DNA from: Streptomyces sp. NRRL B-1347
GTDB lineage: Bacteria; Actinomycetota; Actinomycetes; Streptomycetales; Streptomycetaceae
Direction: 5' to 3'
DNA length: 64,000 nt
NCBI RefSeq assembly: GCF_000720325.1
Contig: NZ_JOJM01000037.1
Coordinates: forward strand, 1-64,000
This document shows positions 25,512 through 33,430 of the stretch, in pieces; the stretch's first letter is position 1, and the number at the start of each line of letters is the position of its first letter. The position numbers and the translations under genes are program-made. The notes beneath the pieces were generated by a model. The model searched no databases, had not been told where the DNA came from, and saw only the letters and a list, made by a program, of their open reading frames with translations.

Positions 25512-25587
25512 ATCCGGCGCGGTCAGGGCCGCGCGGGGCGGTCGGAGCCGCTCGGCGTGGTCAAGGCCACCCGGCGTGGTCAGGGCC
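25512..25587. repeat. 19-bp tandem repeat, 4 copies, spanning a stop codon
   Basis: Four consecutive 19-bp units at 25512-25530, 25531-25549, 25550-25568 and 25569-25587, consensus NCCCGGCGTGGTCAGGGCC, with part of a fifth. They fill the spacer between two same-strand genes and run into the last codons and stop (25580-25582) of the upstream enzyme. Because 19 is not a multiple of three, expansion would alter spacing rather than extend the protein in frame. Confidence 0.8.
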
Positions 25588-26683
25588 GTCCGGCGATGCG
25601 GTTGAGCCGGGCCACGGCGCGCTCGAATCCGCTGGTCAGATCGTCGAAGACGGCTTGGACGCTGCGCTCGGACGTCATCCGGCCGACGATCTGCCCGACG
25701 GGCGTGCCGAGCAGGGGCTCCACCTCGTGCTTCTGGATCCGCGAGACGGCCTCCGCGACGAGCAGCCCCTGGAGCGGCATGGGCAGCGCGCCGGGGCCCG
25801 CCGGGTCGTCCCAGGCGTCGGTCCACGCGGTACGCAGCTGGCGCGCGGGCTTGCCGGTGAGCGCCCGGGAGCGGACGGTGTCGCCGGAGCCCGCGGCGAG
25901 CAGCTTGCGCGTGAGGGCCGGGGAGTGCAGGTCCGCCTCGGTCGTGGTGAGCCAGACCGAGCCCAGCCACACCCCCTGGGCGCCGAGGGCGAGGGCCGCG
26001 GCGACCTGTTCGCCGCAGCCGATGCCGCCCGCGGCGAGGACTGGCAACGGCGCGACGGCCTCGGTGACTTCGGGGGTGAGGACCATGGAGGCGATCTCGC
26101 CGGTGTGGCCGCCCGCCTCGTAGCCCTGGGCGACCACGATGTCGATGCCGCCCTCGGCGTGCTTGCGCGCGTGCCGGGCGCTGCCCGCGAGCGCGGCGAC
26201 GAGCACGCCCCGCTCGTGGGCGCGGGCCACGACGTCCGCGGGCGGTGAGCCGAGCGCGTTGGCGAGCAGCTTGATCGGGTAGTCGAAGGCGACGTCGAGC
26301 TGGCCGCGGGCGACCTGCTCCATCCAGCCGGTGATGCGCCAGCCCGCGGCCTCGCCCGCGGCGAGCTCGGGGACGCCGTGCCGGGCCAGGGTGTCCTTGA
26401 CGAACTGCCGGTGGCCTTCGGGGATCATCGCCTCGACGTCGGCCTCGCTGACGCCCTCGACCTTCTTCGCGGGCATCACCACGTCGAGGCCGTAGGGCCG
26501 GCCGTCCACGTGGTCCTGCATCCAGTCGAGGTCGCGCGCGAGGTCTTCGGGCGCCGTGTAGCGCACCGCGCCGAGCACGCCGAAGCCCCCGGCCCTGCTG
26601 ATGGCGGCGGCCACCGCGGGGAACGGCGTGAAGCCGAAGACGGCGTGCTCGACTCCCAGTCGCTTGCTCAGCTCCGTCTGCAT
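25580..26683 (-). CDS. nitronate monooxygenase / 2-nitropropane dioxygenase-like flavoprotein
   Basis: 367 residues from ATG 26683. TIM-barrel FMN enzyme: AGGFGVLGAVRYTAPEDL near 31-48, VVAQGYEAGGHTGE (about 182-195) with the family GxEAGGHxG, PVLAAGGIGCGEQVAAALALGAQGVWLGS (split, about 214-242) forming the FMN phosphate site. Members oxidise nitronates, or act as enoyl-ACP reductase (FabK)-like or acyl-CoA-linked flavoproteins. Pairing with the acyl-CoA ligase downstream argues for an acyl-CoA-related role. Divergent from the FAD monooxygenase across the 40-bp palindrome. Confidence 0.87.
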   Translation of the reverse strand: MQTELSKRLGVEHAVFGFTPFPAVAAAISRAGGFGVLGAVRYTAPEDLARDLDWMQDHVDGRPYGLDVVMPAKKVEGVSEADVEAMIPEGHRQFVKDTLARHGVPELAAGEAAGWRITGWMEQVARGQLDVAFDYPIKLLANALGSPPADVVARAHERGVLVAALAGSARHARKHAEGGIDIVVAQGYEAGGHTGEIASMVLTPEVTEAVAPLPVLAAGGIGCGEQVAAALALGAQGVWLGSVWLTTTEADLHSPALTRKLLAAGSGDTVRSRALTGKPARQLRTAWTDAWDDPAGPGALPMPLQGLLVAEAVSRIQKHEVEPLLGTPVGQIVGRMTSERSVQAVFDDLTSGFERAVARLNRIAGRP

Positions 26684-26782
26684 GGGCGCAGGATGCCGCA
26701 GGCGTCCGGACGACGGAAGAGATTTTCTGATGCTACGTCAGATCAACTCGCCGCCCCCGTATCCCATCGATAGAGCCGACGC

Positions 26783-26822
26783 CTCTAACCGATCGGTCAG
26801 ATGTCTGACCGATCGGTTAGAG
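26783..26822. promoter_or_regulatory. perfect 40-bp palindrome, TetR-type operator
   Basis: CTCTAACCGATCGGTCAGA (26783-26801), centre TG, and its exact complement (26804-26822). Each arm contains ACCGATCGGT, itself a palindrome, giving two overlapping-spaced sites as bound by pairs of TetR-family dimers. It lies 50 bp before the FAD-monooxygenase start and about 100 bp before the divergent flavoprotein start, so one repressor could control both. No TetR gene is adjacent, so the regulator must be elsewhere. A second weaker repeat, TCTGA-N7-TCAGA, is at 26726-26742. Confidence 0.75.
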
Positions 26823-26872
26823 TGCTGCGCGGACGGCGCCCCGGCGAGACGGGGCGCCCTGCGGAGGAAGAG

Positions 26873-28114
26873 GTGCCGGACATGGAACGCGAGCGCACGA
26901 CGTGCTGTGTGGTGGGCGGCGGACCCGCGGGCATGATGCTCGGCCTGCTGCTCGCCAGGGCCGGTGTCGACGTGACCGTCCTGGAGAAGCACGGGGACTT
27001 CCTGCGCGACTTCCGCGGGGACACCGTGCACCCCTCCACCCTGCGGCTGCTCGACGAGTTGGGCCTCGGCGAGCGCTTCGCCGAACTGCCCGCGCGCAAG
27101 CTCCAGGAGATGCGGATGCGCATCGACGGCACCACGGTCGTCGCGGGCAGCCTGCGCCGCGTCCCGGGCCGCCACAAGTACATCGCGATGGTGCCCCAGT
27201 GGGACTTCCTCGACCTGCTCGCGCGCGCGGCCGCCGAAGAGCCCTCCTTCACCCTGCGGATGCGCACGGCGGTCACGGGCCTGCGCACGGACCCCGGCGG
27301 CCGGGTCACCGGCGTGACGTACGTGGACGAGCACGGCGCCCACGGCGAACTGGCCGCTGACCTCACCGTCGCCTGCGACGGCCGCGACTCACAGGTGCGT
27401 GACGCGGCCGGTCTGACGCCCGAGTACTTCGACGTCCCCATCGACGTGTGGCAGGTGCGGGTGCCCGCGCCGCGCGACGCGGTCAAGGACGGCCGGGTGT
27501 TCCTCAGCGTCAGCGACGGCCAGGTCGCCGCCACCATGGACCGCGGCGACTACTACCAGACCTCCTACCTCATCGAGAAGGGCGCGGACGCGCGGCTGCG
27601 GGCCCACGGCATCGAGTGGTTCCGCGACCGCCTCGGCGACCTGCTCGACTGGGACCGCGAGGCGCTGCGCGGGATCGAGTCCTGGGACGACGTGAAACTC
27701 CTTGAGGTCACCATGGGCCGGCTGCGCCGCTGGTACCGCGAAGGGCTGCTGTGCATCGGGGACGCGGCGCACATCATGTCGCCGGTCGGCGGCGTCGGCG
27801 TCAACCTCGCGGTGCAGGACGCGGTGGCGGCGGCCCGCGCCCTCGCCGCCCCGCTGCGCCGGGGCGACGTCGGCGTACGGGACCTGGAGCGGGTGCAGAA
27901 GCGGCGCTGGCTGCCCATGGCGGTGACGCACGCGTCCCAGCGCGGCGAGCACGAGACACTGCTGCGGCCCGCCCTGGCCGGAACCCTCCGCGGCGACCGC
28001 CTTCCGCTGCCGCTCAAGCTGCTCCAGAAGGTGCCGCCGCTGCGGACGGTCACCGGCTATCTGGGCGGGGTCGGGGTGCGGCCGGAGCACGCCCCGGGGT
28101 TCGCCCGGCGCTGA
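26873..28114 (+). CDS. FAD-dependent aromatic/polyketide-type monooxygenase (UbiH/PHBH fold)
   Basis: 413 residues from GTG 26873 (GGAGG 5 nt upstream); ATG 26882 is the alternative. Dinucleotide-binding GGGPAGMMLGLLLARAGVDVTVLEKH at about 14-39. Central DG motif VACDGRDSQVRDAAG near 190-204, and second FAD motif CIGDAAHIMSPVGGVGVNLAVQDA near 293-316. It hydroxylates or epoxidises a substrate with NAD(P)H and O2. Divergent from the nitronate monooxygenase/acyl-CoA ligase pair, sharing the 40-bp palindrome, so the three genes may form one inducible catabolic or detoxification unit. Confidence 0.9.
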   Translation: MPDMERERTTCCVVGGGPAGMMLGLLLARAGVDVTVLEKHGDFLRDFRGDTVHPSTLRLLDELGLGERFAELPARKLQEMRMRIDGTTVVAGSLRRVPGRHKYIAMVPQWDFLDLLARAAAEEPSFTLRMRTAVTGLRTDPGGRVTGVTYVDEHGAHGELAADLTVACDGRDSQVRDAAGLTPEYFDVPIDVWQVRVPAPRDAVKDGRVFLSVSDGQVAATMDRGDYYQTSYLIEKGADARLRAHGIEWFRDRLGDLLDWDREALRGIESWDDVKLLEVTMGRLRRWYREGLLCIGDAAHIMSPVGGVGVNLAVQDAVAAARALAAPLRRGDVGVRDLERVQKRRWLPMAVTHASQRGEHETLLRPALAGTLRGDRLPLPLKLLQKVPPLRTVTGYLGGVGVRPEHAPGFARR

Positions 28115-28129
28115 CCGACCGACCGCACC

Positions 28130-28155
28130 GGCCGGTCCCCGCCGGGGGCCCGGCC
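28130..28155. terminator. candidate GC hairpin between convergent genes
   Basis: GGCCGG-T-CCCC, loop GCC, GGGGG-CC-CGGCC within the 53-bp gap between the monooxygenase (+) and TagC-like gene (-). Stem has small bulges. Confidence 0.5.
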
Positions 28156-28167
28156 CCGCCCCCCGCG

Positions 28168-29148
28168 TCAGACCAGGTCCTTCTTGTAGAAGACGCTGGA
28201 GCGGCGGTCGCCCTCCTCGCCGGTGGCGAAGCCGATGAAGAGCCGGGACTCACCGGCGTCGGTCCGGTGGATCGCGAGGCCCTCGGGCTCGCGGAAGGTC
28301 AGGGTGGAGCCCGCCTTGGTGAGGGTCGGGCCCTGGGCGATGGCACCGGTGTTGATGTTGATGCTCGTCAGATAGGTGTTCCCGGGGGCCGGGTTGCTCG
28401 AGGAGTAGGAGTTGCCCGTCTGGAAGTACATGTACGAGCCATAGAGCGTGTAGCCCTGCGGGGTGCCGGAGATCGCCGGCGGGGTGAACTGCGCGACCGG
28501 GCTGCTGAAGTCCCCGCGGTCGGTGTCCGCGAGGCGGTAGACCGCGAGGTGCTTGCCGCCGTCCTTGTGGTAGCGGACGAGCATGCGCTGGTACACCGGG
28601 TCGATGGAGCAGGTGTACTCCGTGGCGCCCGGGACCGGCTGGAACTTCCCGAAGCTCGTGGAGGACGCGTCGACCGTGGCGCCGGGGGTGTACGTGAGGT
28701 GGGCGAGCTTGGTGCCGTAGCCGTTGCCGTTGGCCTCGCACTCGATCCACAGGCCGCTGTTGCCGCCGCTGGGGCGGACGCCGAAGGCGACGCCGTGGCC
28801 GAAGCCGTTGAGGTGCATGTACGACACGTAGTTGCCCGCGAAGTCGAGCTCGCTGACGCACAGGTCGCCCGCCTCCTCCGCGCTGCCGTACCTCTTGGCC
28901 GCGACGAACAGGCGCTTGTTGACCGAGTCGAAGGCGAAGCTCTGCTGCACGCGCTTGCTGTGCAGGACCTTGTCGCGGAACAGGTCGTAGGACGGCTGCG
29001 ACAGGTCGAACCGCGGGGTCGCGCTCACGGCCGCGGCCGCGCCCTTCGCGCCGAGACCGAGACCGAGCGCGGCGATGCCCGCGCCGGTGCCGGTGCGCAG
29101 CAGCCCCCGGCGCGAGAGGGGCCTACGGGATGTGCGGGAGTTGTCCAT
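28168..29148 (-). CDS. Tat-exported TagC-like beta-propeller protein
   Basis: 326 residues from ATG 29148 (AGGAG 8 nt upstream). Twin-arginine signal SRRGLLRTGTGAGIAALGLGLGAKGAAAA (split, about 12-40). The mature part has recurrent beta-strand units (QQSFAFDSVNKRLFVA, DLCVSELDFAGNYVSYMHLNGFGHGVAFGV, LAHLTYTPG, LTFREPEGLAI), matching P68-RBP/TagC-like propellers, annotated in streptomycetes as teichoic acid biosynthesis protein C or signalling protein. Probably binds an extracellular glycan; catalysis is unproven. Family recognition is from strand pattern, so moderate certainty. Confidence 0.72.
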   Translation of the reverse strand: MDNSRTSRRPLSRRGLLRTGTGAGIAALGLGLGAKGAAAAVSATPRFDLSQPSYDLFRDKVLHSKRVQQSFAFDSVNKRLFVAAKRYGSAEEAGDLCVSELDFAGNYVSYMHLNGFGHGVAFGVRPSGGNSGLWIECEANGNGYGTKLAHLTYTPGATVDASSTSFGKFQPVPGATEYTCSIDPVYQRMLVRYHKDGGKHLAVYRLADTDRGDFSSPVAQFTPPAISGTPQGYTLYGSYMYFQTGNSYSSSNPAPGNTYLTSININTGAIAQGPTLTKAGSTLTFREPEGLAIHRTDAGESRLFIGFATGEEGDRRSSVFYKKDLV

Positions 29149-29272
29149 GGCGGGACTCCTGGGGAGAGCGGTGAACGGGGAGGCCCAGACCCTACGCAGC
29201 AGGCTCGACTCCGCTCCCACCGGGGGGTGTCACTACGGAAGCCTCGGCTCCGCATATTGCCAGGAACCGCCC

Positions 29273-30373
29273 TTACCGGTCCGCTCGCCCGCCGCTGCCG
29301 CTCTTGCGCAGCCGATTCCGCAGCTCGCGCGGCCACTTGCGGGTGTCGCGCGGCTCCACGTACGGCTCCTGCGTCTCGGGCATGCCGCCGCTGATCGCGC
29401 GCTGGCGGGCGAGCTCGGCGTCGAACTCCAGGCCGAGGAGCACGGCCAGGTTCGTGAGCCACAGCCAGACGAGGAAGACGATGACGCCCGCCAGGGTGCC
29501 GTACGTCTTGTTGTACGAGCCGAAGTTGGCCACGTACACGGCGAATCCGGCGGAGGCGATCAGCCACAGGACGACGGCCACGGCGCTGCCGGGGCTGATC
29601 CAGCGGAAGCCGGAGGTGCGGGCGTTGGGGGCGCGCCAGAACAGCAGCGCGATCATCAGGACCACCAGGACGAAGAGCACCGGCCACTTGGCGAAGGACC
29701 ACGCGGTGACCGCCACGTCGCCCGCGCCGATGGCGTCACCGGCGCGCTCGGCGAGCGGCCCCGTGAACACCACGATCGTCGCGCTGGCGGCGAGCAGCAC
29801 CATCAGGGCCAGGGTGAGGCCGAGCCGCAGCGGGGTCAGCTTCCACACGGGGCGGCCCTCGGCCACGTCGTAGACGGCGTTGGCCGCGCGGATGAAGGCG
29901 GCTACGTAGCCGGACGCGGACCAGACCGCCGCCGCGAGCCCCGCGACGGCCACCGCACCGCTGACGCCGCCCCGGTCCTGCAACTGCCGTACGGCGTCCG
30001 TCAGGAGGTCGCGCACCGGGCCCGGCGCCAGGTCGTCCAGGTTGTCGAGCACGGTCCGCGTGGCCGACTCGCCGATCACCCCGAGGACGGAGACGAGGAC
30101 CAGCAGCGCGGGGAAGAGGGACAGCACGCTGTAGTACGTCAGGGCGGCGGCGCGGTCGGGCAGGTCGTCGTCCAGGAACTCCTTCACGGTGCCGCGCAGC
30201 ACCGCCCACCAGGAGCGGGCGGGCAGCTCACCGGGCTCGTCGGGCGCGGCCTCCTCCACCTGCCGGCCGGGGCCGACAGCGGGCGCCGGCTCCGGGGCCC
30301 GCTGATGTGGGTGCTGCCGCTCGTCGGTCGTCCCGCCGTCCCGCCGGTTCACTCGCTCGTCGCCGTCTGCCAT
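29273..30373 (-). CDS. YihY/BrkB-family inner-membrane protein
   Basis: 366 residues from ATG 30373. Hydrophilic N-terminus to about 65, then RGTVKEFLDDDLPDRAAALTYYSVLSLFPALLVLVSVLG (split), the hallmark opening of YihY/UPF0761, followed by five further helices and GSYNKTYGTLAGVIVFLVWLWLTNLAVLLG near 305-335. A basic tail follows. Formerly called ribonuclease BN; the activity assignment was an artefact and the family is now treated as transport or envelope proteins of unclear substrate. The long upstream open frame is non-coding. Divergent from the holin-III operon. Confidence 0.87.
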   Translation of the reverse strand: MADGDERVNRRDGGTTDERQHPHQRAPEPAPAVGPGRQVEEAAPDEPGELPARSWWAVLRGTVKEFLDDDLPDRAAALTYYSVLSLFPALLVLVSVLGVIGESATRTVLDNLDDLAPGPVRDLLTDAVRQLQDRGGVSGAVAVAGLAAAVWSASGYVAAFIRAANAVYDVAEGRPVWKLTPLRLGLTLALMVLLAASATIVVFTGPLAERAGDAIGAGDVAVTAWSFAKWPVLFVLVVLMIALLFWRAPNARTSGFRWISPGSAVAVVLWLIASAGFAVYVANFGSYNKTYGTLAGVIVFLVWLWLTNLAVLLGLEFDAELARQRAISGGMPETQEPYVEPRDTRKWPRELRNRLRKSGSGGRADR

Positions 30374-30508
30374 ACGGGCTCGGGTGACCCGATCGCCCCC
30401 GTGCCAATCCGGAATGCGCCGTCGCGTATCGCGTACGGACGGTGTTCCGATCAGCGCTCCGGGTACCCGGCGCCGCGTCCGACACCAGCACCCTGCCGAG
30501 GAGGCACC

Positions 30509-31144
30509 ATGGACCGGATCGAAAGCCCCCACGAGACCGGCCGGGGCCGGGCGACGGGGCAGGGCGTCACGGACGCCGCCCGCGAGGGCGCGGCCGACGT
30601 GCTGCACGAGTCCGTCGCCCAGGGCCGGGACCTGTACGAGCGGCTGCGCGAGCAGGCCGTGGACGAGACCGAGGCACAGCTGCGGCGCCTGGCGGCCGCT
30701 CTCCGCGACATGTCGACGGACCTGCGGCACATGGGCGACAGCGCCAAACCGGACTCTCCGGCGGCCTCGCTCGTGCGGCAGGTGGCGGGCGGCGGCCACC
30801 GCGTCGCCGACCGCATCGAGCACCGCGGCGCCGCCGACCTGCTCGACGACGTGCGGCACTTCGCGCGGCGCCGCCCGGGCCTCTTCCTGGTCGGTGCGGC
30901 CATCGCCGGGTTCGCGGCCTCCCGCGTCGGCCGGGGCACCGCCGCGGCCGAACCCGCCGAGGCCGCAGGGCCCGCCACGGCCGACGAGCCCGGCCGCGAG
31001 GTGCCCGCCCCGGCCTACGCGCCCGATCCGGCCCTGGCCCCGGGCGAGGGGCCGCCGCCCATGCCGCGCCTCGGCACGTCCGGCGCGGCGACGCCGGAGC
31101 CGCCCGGCCCGACCGCTCCGCCGCCGCCCGGCCGGGGGTGGTGA
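30509..31144 (+). CDS. membrane-anchored helical protein, first gene of holin-III/DUF3618 operon
   Basis: 211 residues from ATG 30509 (GAGGAGG 4 nt upstream). The N-terminal half is amphipathic helix (GAADVLHESVAQGRDLYERLREQAVDETEAQLRRLAAALRDMS, split), with one membrane segment at about 129-146 (RRPGLFLVGAAIAGFAASRVG) and a Pro/Ala-rich tail. It overlaps the next gene by GTGA. This gene order (helical protein, holin superfamily III, DUF3618) is common in actinobacteria and linked to envelope or stress functions; direct function unknown. Confidence 0.75.
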   Translation: MDRIESPHETGRGRATGQGVTDAAREGAADVLHESVAQGRDLYERLREQAVDETEAQLRRLAAALRDMSTDLRHMGDSAKPDSPAASLVRQVAGGGHRVADRIEHRGAADLLDDVRHFARRRPGLFLVGAAIAGFAASRVGRGTAAAEPAEAAGPATADEPGREVPAPAYAPDPALAPGEGPPPMPRLGTSGAATPEPPGPTAPPPPGRGW

Positions 31145-31563
31145 CCGTGTCGGCACCGCACACCGACCGCGGCCACGACCGCGCCCGCGAGGCGTCCGTC
31201 GGCGACCTGGTCGGCGAGGTGACGCACGACCTCACCCGGCTCGTGCGCACCGAGGTCGAGCTGGCCAAGGCCGAGTTGAAGGAGCAGGGCGGGCAGGCGG
31301 GGCAGGCGGCGGGCCTCTACGGGGGCTCCGGATACGCCACCGGTCTCGCGCTCGCGCTGGCGAGCCTGGCGGCGGTCTTCGGCCTCGACCACGTCATGGA
31401 CCGGGCGTGGGCCGCCCTGATCGTCGCCGTGGTGTGGGCGGTGGTCGGCGCGGTGCTCTACGTCACAGGGCGGCGCCGGATGCGCTCCGTGCGACTGACC
31501 CCGGAACGCTCACTGGACTCGTTGAAGGAGGACGCCAAATGGGCTCGACACCCGACCAGTTGA
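31141..31563 (+). CDS. phage holin family / Actinobacterial holin-X superfamily III protein
   Basis: 140 residues; GTG 31141 overlaps the previous stop by 4 bp (two neighbouring GTGs are alternatives). VGDLVGEVTHDLTRLVRTEVELAKAELKEQ (split) at about 18-47 is the family motif. Two membrane helices at about 66-83 and 90-108 follow. No endolysin or phage genes are nearby, so it is an integral part of a chromosomal envelope operon rather than a lysis cassette. Confidence 0.85.
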   Translation: MTVSAPHTDRGHDRAREASVGDLVGEVTHDLTRLVRTEVELAKAELKEQGGQAGQAAGLYGGSGYATGLALALASLAAVFGLDHVMDRAWAALIVAVVWAVVGAVLYVTGRRRMRSVRLTPERSLDSLKEDAKWARHPTS

Positions 31564-32027
31564 GGCAGGAGACCGAGGAGACCCGCGCGCACCTTTCGGA
31601 CAGCGTGGACCGGCTCGCCGACCGGCTGAGCCCTCCCCGCGTGGCGCGCCGCCGCGCGAGCGCCGTGCGCGCCCGCGCCGCGACCGCGAGGGACCGGGTC
31701 ATGGGCACCGCCCGGGCCGCGGACCCCGCGGGACTGGCGCACTCCCAGACCCGGGGCAGCCCCTTGGCTGCCGGGGCGATCGCCTTCGGCGCGGGCCTGC
31801 TCACCGGCGCGCTCTTCCCGCCGACCGGCGCCGAGACCCGCGTCGGGCAACGCGTACGCGACCACGCCGACGACATCGTCGCCCCCGTACGGGAGACCGC
31901 CCGGGAGGCGAGCCGCGAGGCCGGTGCCCAACTCCGCGAACCCGCCCGCGAGGCCGCGGCGTCGGTCAAGGACACGGCCCAGGAGGCGGCCCGCACCACG
32001 AGCCGCCGGGCCCGCACGTCGGAGTAG
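31539..32027 (+). CDS. DUF3618 protein
   Basis: 162 residues from ATG 31539, overlapping the holin gene by 25 bp, with AAGGAGG upstream. MGSTPDQLRQETEETRAHLSDSVDRLADRLSPPRVARRR (split) is the DUF3618 signature. One membrane segment at about 76-93 (AAGAIAFGAGLLTGALFPP), then an Ala/Glu/Arg-rich amphipathic helix with repeating EAxREAxAQL and EPAREAAASVKDTAQEAAR units, like LEA/stress proteins. Last gene of the operon, followed by a strong hairpin. Confidence 0.85.
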   Translation: MGSTPDQLRQETEETRAHLSDSVDRLADRLSPPRVARRRASAVRARAATARDRVMGTARAADPAGLAHSQTRGSPLAAGAIAFGAGLLTGALFPPTGAETRVGQRVRDHADDIVAPVRETAREASREAGAQLREPAREAAASVKDTAQEAARTTSRRARTSE

Positions 32028-32048
32028 CCGCAGCCACCGGGGCAGCCC

Positions 32049-32090
32049 GGGCGGGACCGTGCCGTGGACGGCCACGGGACGGTCCCGCCC
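32049..32090 (+). terminator. stem-loop terminator of the holin/DUF3618 operon
   Basis: 19-bp arms (32049-32067 and 32072-32090) pairing at 18 of 19 positions around an ACGG loop, starting 21 bp after the DUF3618 stop. Confidence 0.8.
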
Positions 32091-32179
32091 GCGCGTCGGG
32101 CCGGTACCCGGCGCAGAACGGCGCCCGCGCGCTCTGGACTTGCCAGGGCGGCTTCCCTACCCTCGGCCCCACTCGCTAT

Positions 32180-32191
32180 GAGAGCGCTCTC
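32180..32191. promoter_or_regulatory. candidate operator GAGAGCGCTCTC
   Basis: Perfect 12-bp palindrome 55 bp upstream of the S1 protease start. Similar GAGCGCTC-type symmetry occurs in GntR/LacI-family sites (LacI-type cores have a central CpG), but the binder is unknown. Confidence 0.45.
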
Positions 32192-32245
32192 AGAATCAGC
32201 CCCCGGTTCCACCCCCACCCCGTTGGAACGACGAAAGGGTCCCCT

Positions 32246-33397
32246 GTGAGACGCACGACGGGAGCACGTCTGACGCTGTCCGCCCTCCTGCTGCTTGCGA
32301 CCTGCGGCGGCACCGGCCTCGCCACGGCCGCCACGGCCGCCGCCACGCCCCGGTCCGAAGCCCCCGCGTCCGCCGGGCTCCTCGACGCGATGGAGCGCGA
32401 CCTCGGCCTGTCGCCGAGTGCCGCGCGCGACCGGCTCGCCGCCGAGCGCCAGGCCGTCAAGGCCGAGCGCGCCGCGCGCAAGGCGGCCGGTGCCGCCTAC
32501 GGCGGTTCATGGTTCGATGCCGGGCGCGACCGCCTGACCGTCGCCGTGACCCGGCCCCGGGTGGCGGAGGAGGTGCGCCGCACGGGCGCCGCCGTCCGCC
32601 TCGTCGAGCACAGCGCGGCGCGCCTCGACGCCGCGAAGGCACGCGTGGACCGCCTCAAGGCGCCCGCAGGCGTGGCGAGTTGGCGCGTCGACCCCAAGGC
32701 CAACCGCGTCCTCGTCTCCGTCGTCGCGCGGCACGCGGCCGACAGGGACGTCGAGGCCTTCGTGCGCCGTGCCCGCGCGACCGCTCCCGTGCGCGTTGCG
32801 ACGGTCGCGGACGCGCCCCGCACCTTCGCCGCCGGGACCGTCGGCGGCGACCCCTACTACACCGGCAACGTCCGCTGCTCCATCGGCTTCTCCGTGCACG
32901 GCGGCTTCGTCACCGCCGGGCACTGCGGCCGCGCGGGCGCGGCCGTGCGCGGCTGGGACGGCTCCGCCATGGGCACCTTCCAGGGCTCCTCGTTCCCCGG
33001 CGACGACTACGCCTACGTCTCCATCGGCCACGGCTGGTGGACCGTGCCGGTCGTGCTCGGCTGGGGCACCATCCCCGACCGCCTGGTACGCGGCTCCGCC
33101 GAGATGCCGGTCGGAACGTCCATCTGCCGCTCCGGCTCCACCACGCACTGGCACTGCGGGCAGGTCCTGGCCAAGAACGAGACCGTCAACTACTCCGACG
33201 GCACCGTCGTGCACCAGCTGACCAAGACCAGCGTCTGCGCCGAACCCGGCGACTCCGGCGGCTCGTTCATCAGCGGCGACCAGGCGCAGGGCGTCACGTC
33301 GGGCGGCTGGGGCAACTGCGGCAGCGGTGGCGAGACGTGGTACCAGCCGGTCAACGAGATCCTCGCGCGCTATGGGCTGACCCTGCACGTGACCTGA
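32246..33397 (+). CDS. streptogrisin / alpha-lytic-type S1 serine protease with propeptide
   Basis: 383 residues from GTG 32246. Sec signal to about residue 30; a propeptide to about 190 (including DRLAAERQAVKAERAARKAAG), the folding chaperone typical of the family. Mature domain begins near GGDPYYTGN. Catalytic His226 (TAGHCG), Asp near 253-254 (GDDYAY) and Ser337 (GDSGGSF). Six Cys fit the family's disulfides. Secreted broad-specificity protease. The region before the start has TATGAGAGCGCTCTCA near 32176-32191, an inverted repeat (GAGAGCGCTCTC) that may be an operator. Confidence 0.92.
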   Translation: MRRTTGARLTLSALLLLATCGGTGLATAATAAATPRSEAPASAGLLDAMERDLGLSPSAARDRLAAERQAVKAERAARKAAGAAYGGSWFDAGRDRLTVAVTRPRVAEEVRRTGAAVRLVEHSAARLDAAKARVDRLKAPAGVASWRVDPKANRVLVSVVARHAADRDVEAFVRRARATAPVRVATVADAPRTFAAGTVGGDPYYTGNVRCSIGFSVHGGFVTAGHCGRAGAAVRGWDGSAMGTFQGSSFPGDDYAYVSIGHGWWTVPVVLGWGTIPDRLVRGSAEMPVGTSICRSGSTTHWHCGQVLAKNETVNYSDGTVVHQLTKTSVCAEPGDSGGSFISGDQAQGVTSGGWGNCGSGGETWYQPVNEILARYGLTLHVT

Positions 33398-33430
33398 CCC
33401 GGCCCGGCCTCGTCGAGCCGCTGGGCGGTG

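Noticed and set aside
29075..30508. Long plus-strand frame before the 30509 gene
   Set aside because: Antisense to the YihY gene; the strong GAGGAGG SD and helical protein begin at 30509.
31141..31563. Prophage lysis cassette because of the holin-family gene
   Set aside because: No endolysin, capsid, tail or integrase genes nearby; the holin-III/DUF3618 gene set is a common chromosomal operon in actinobacteria.
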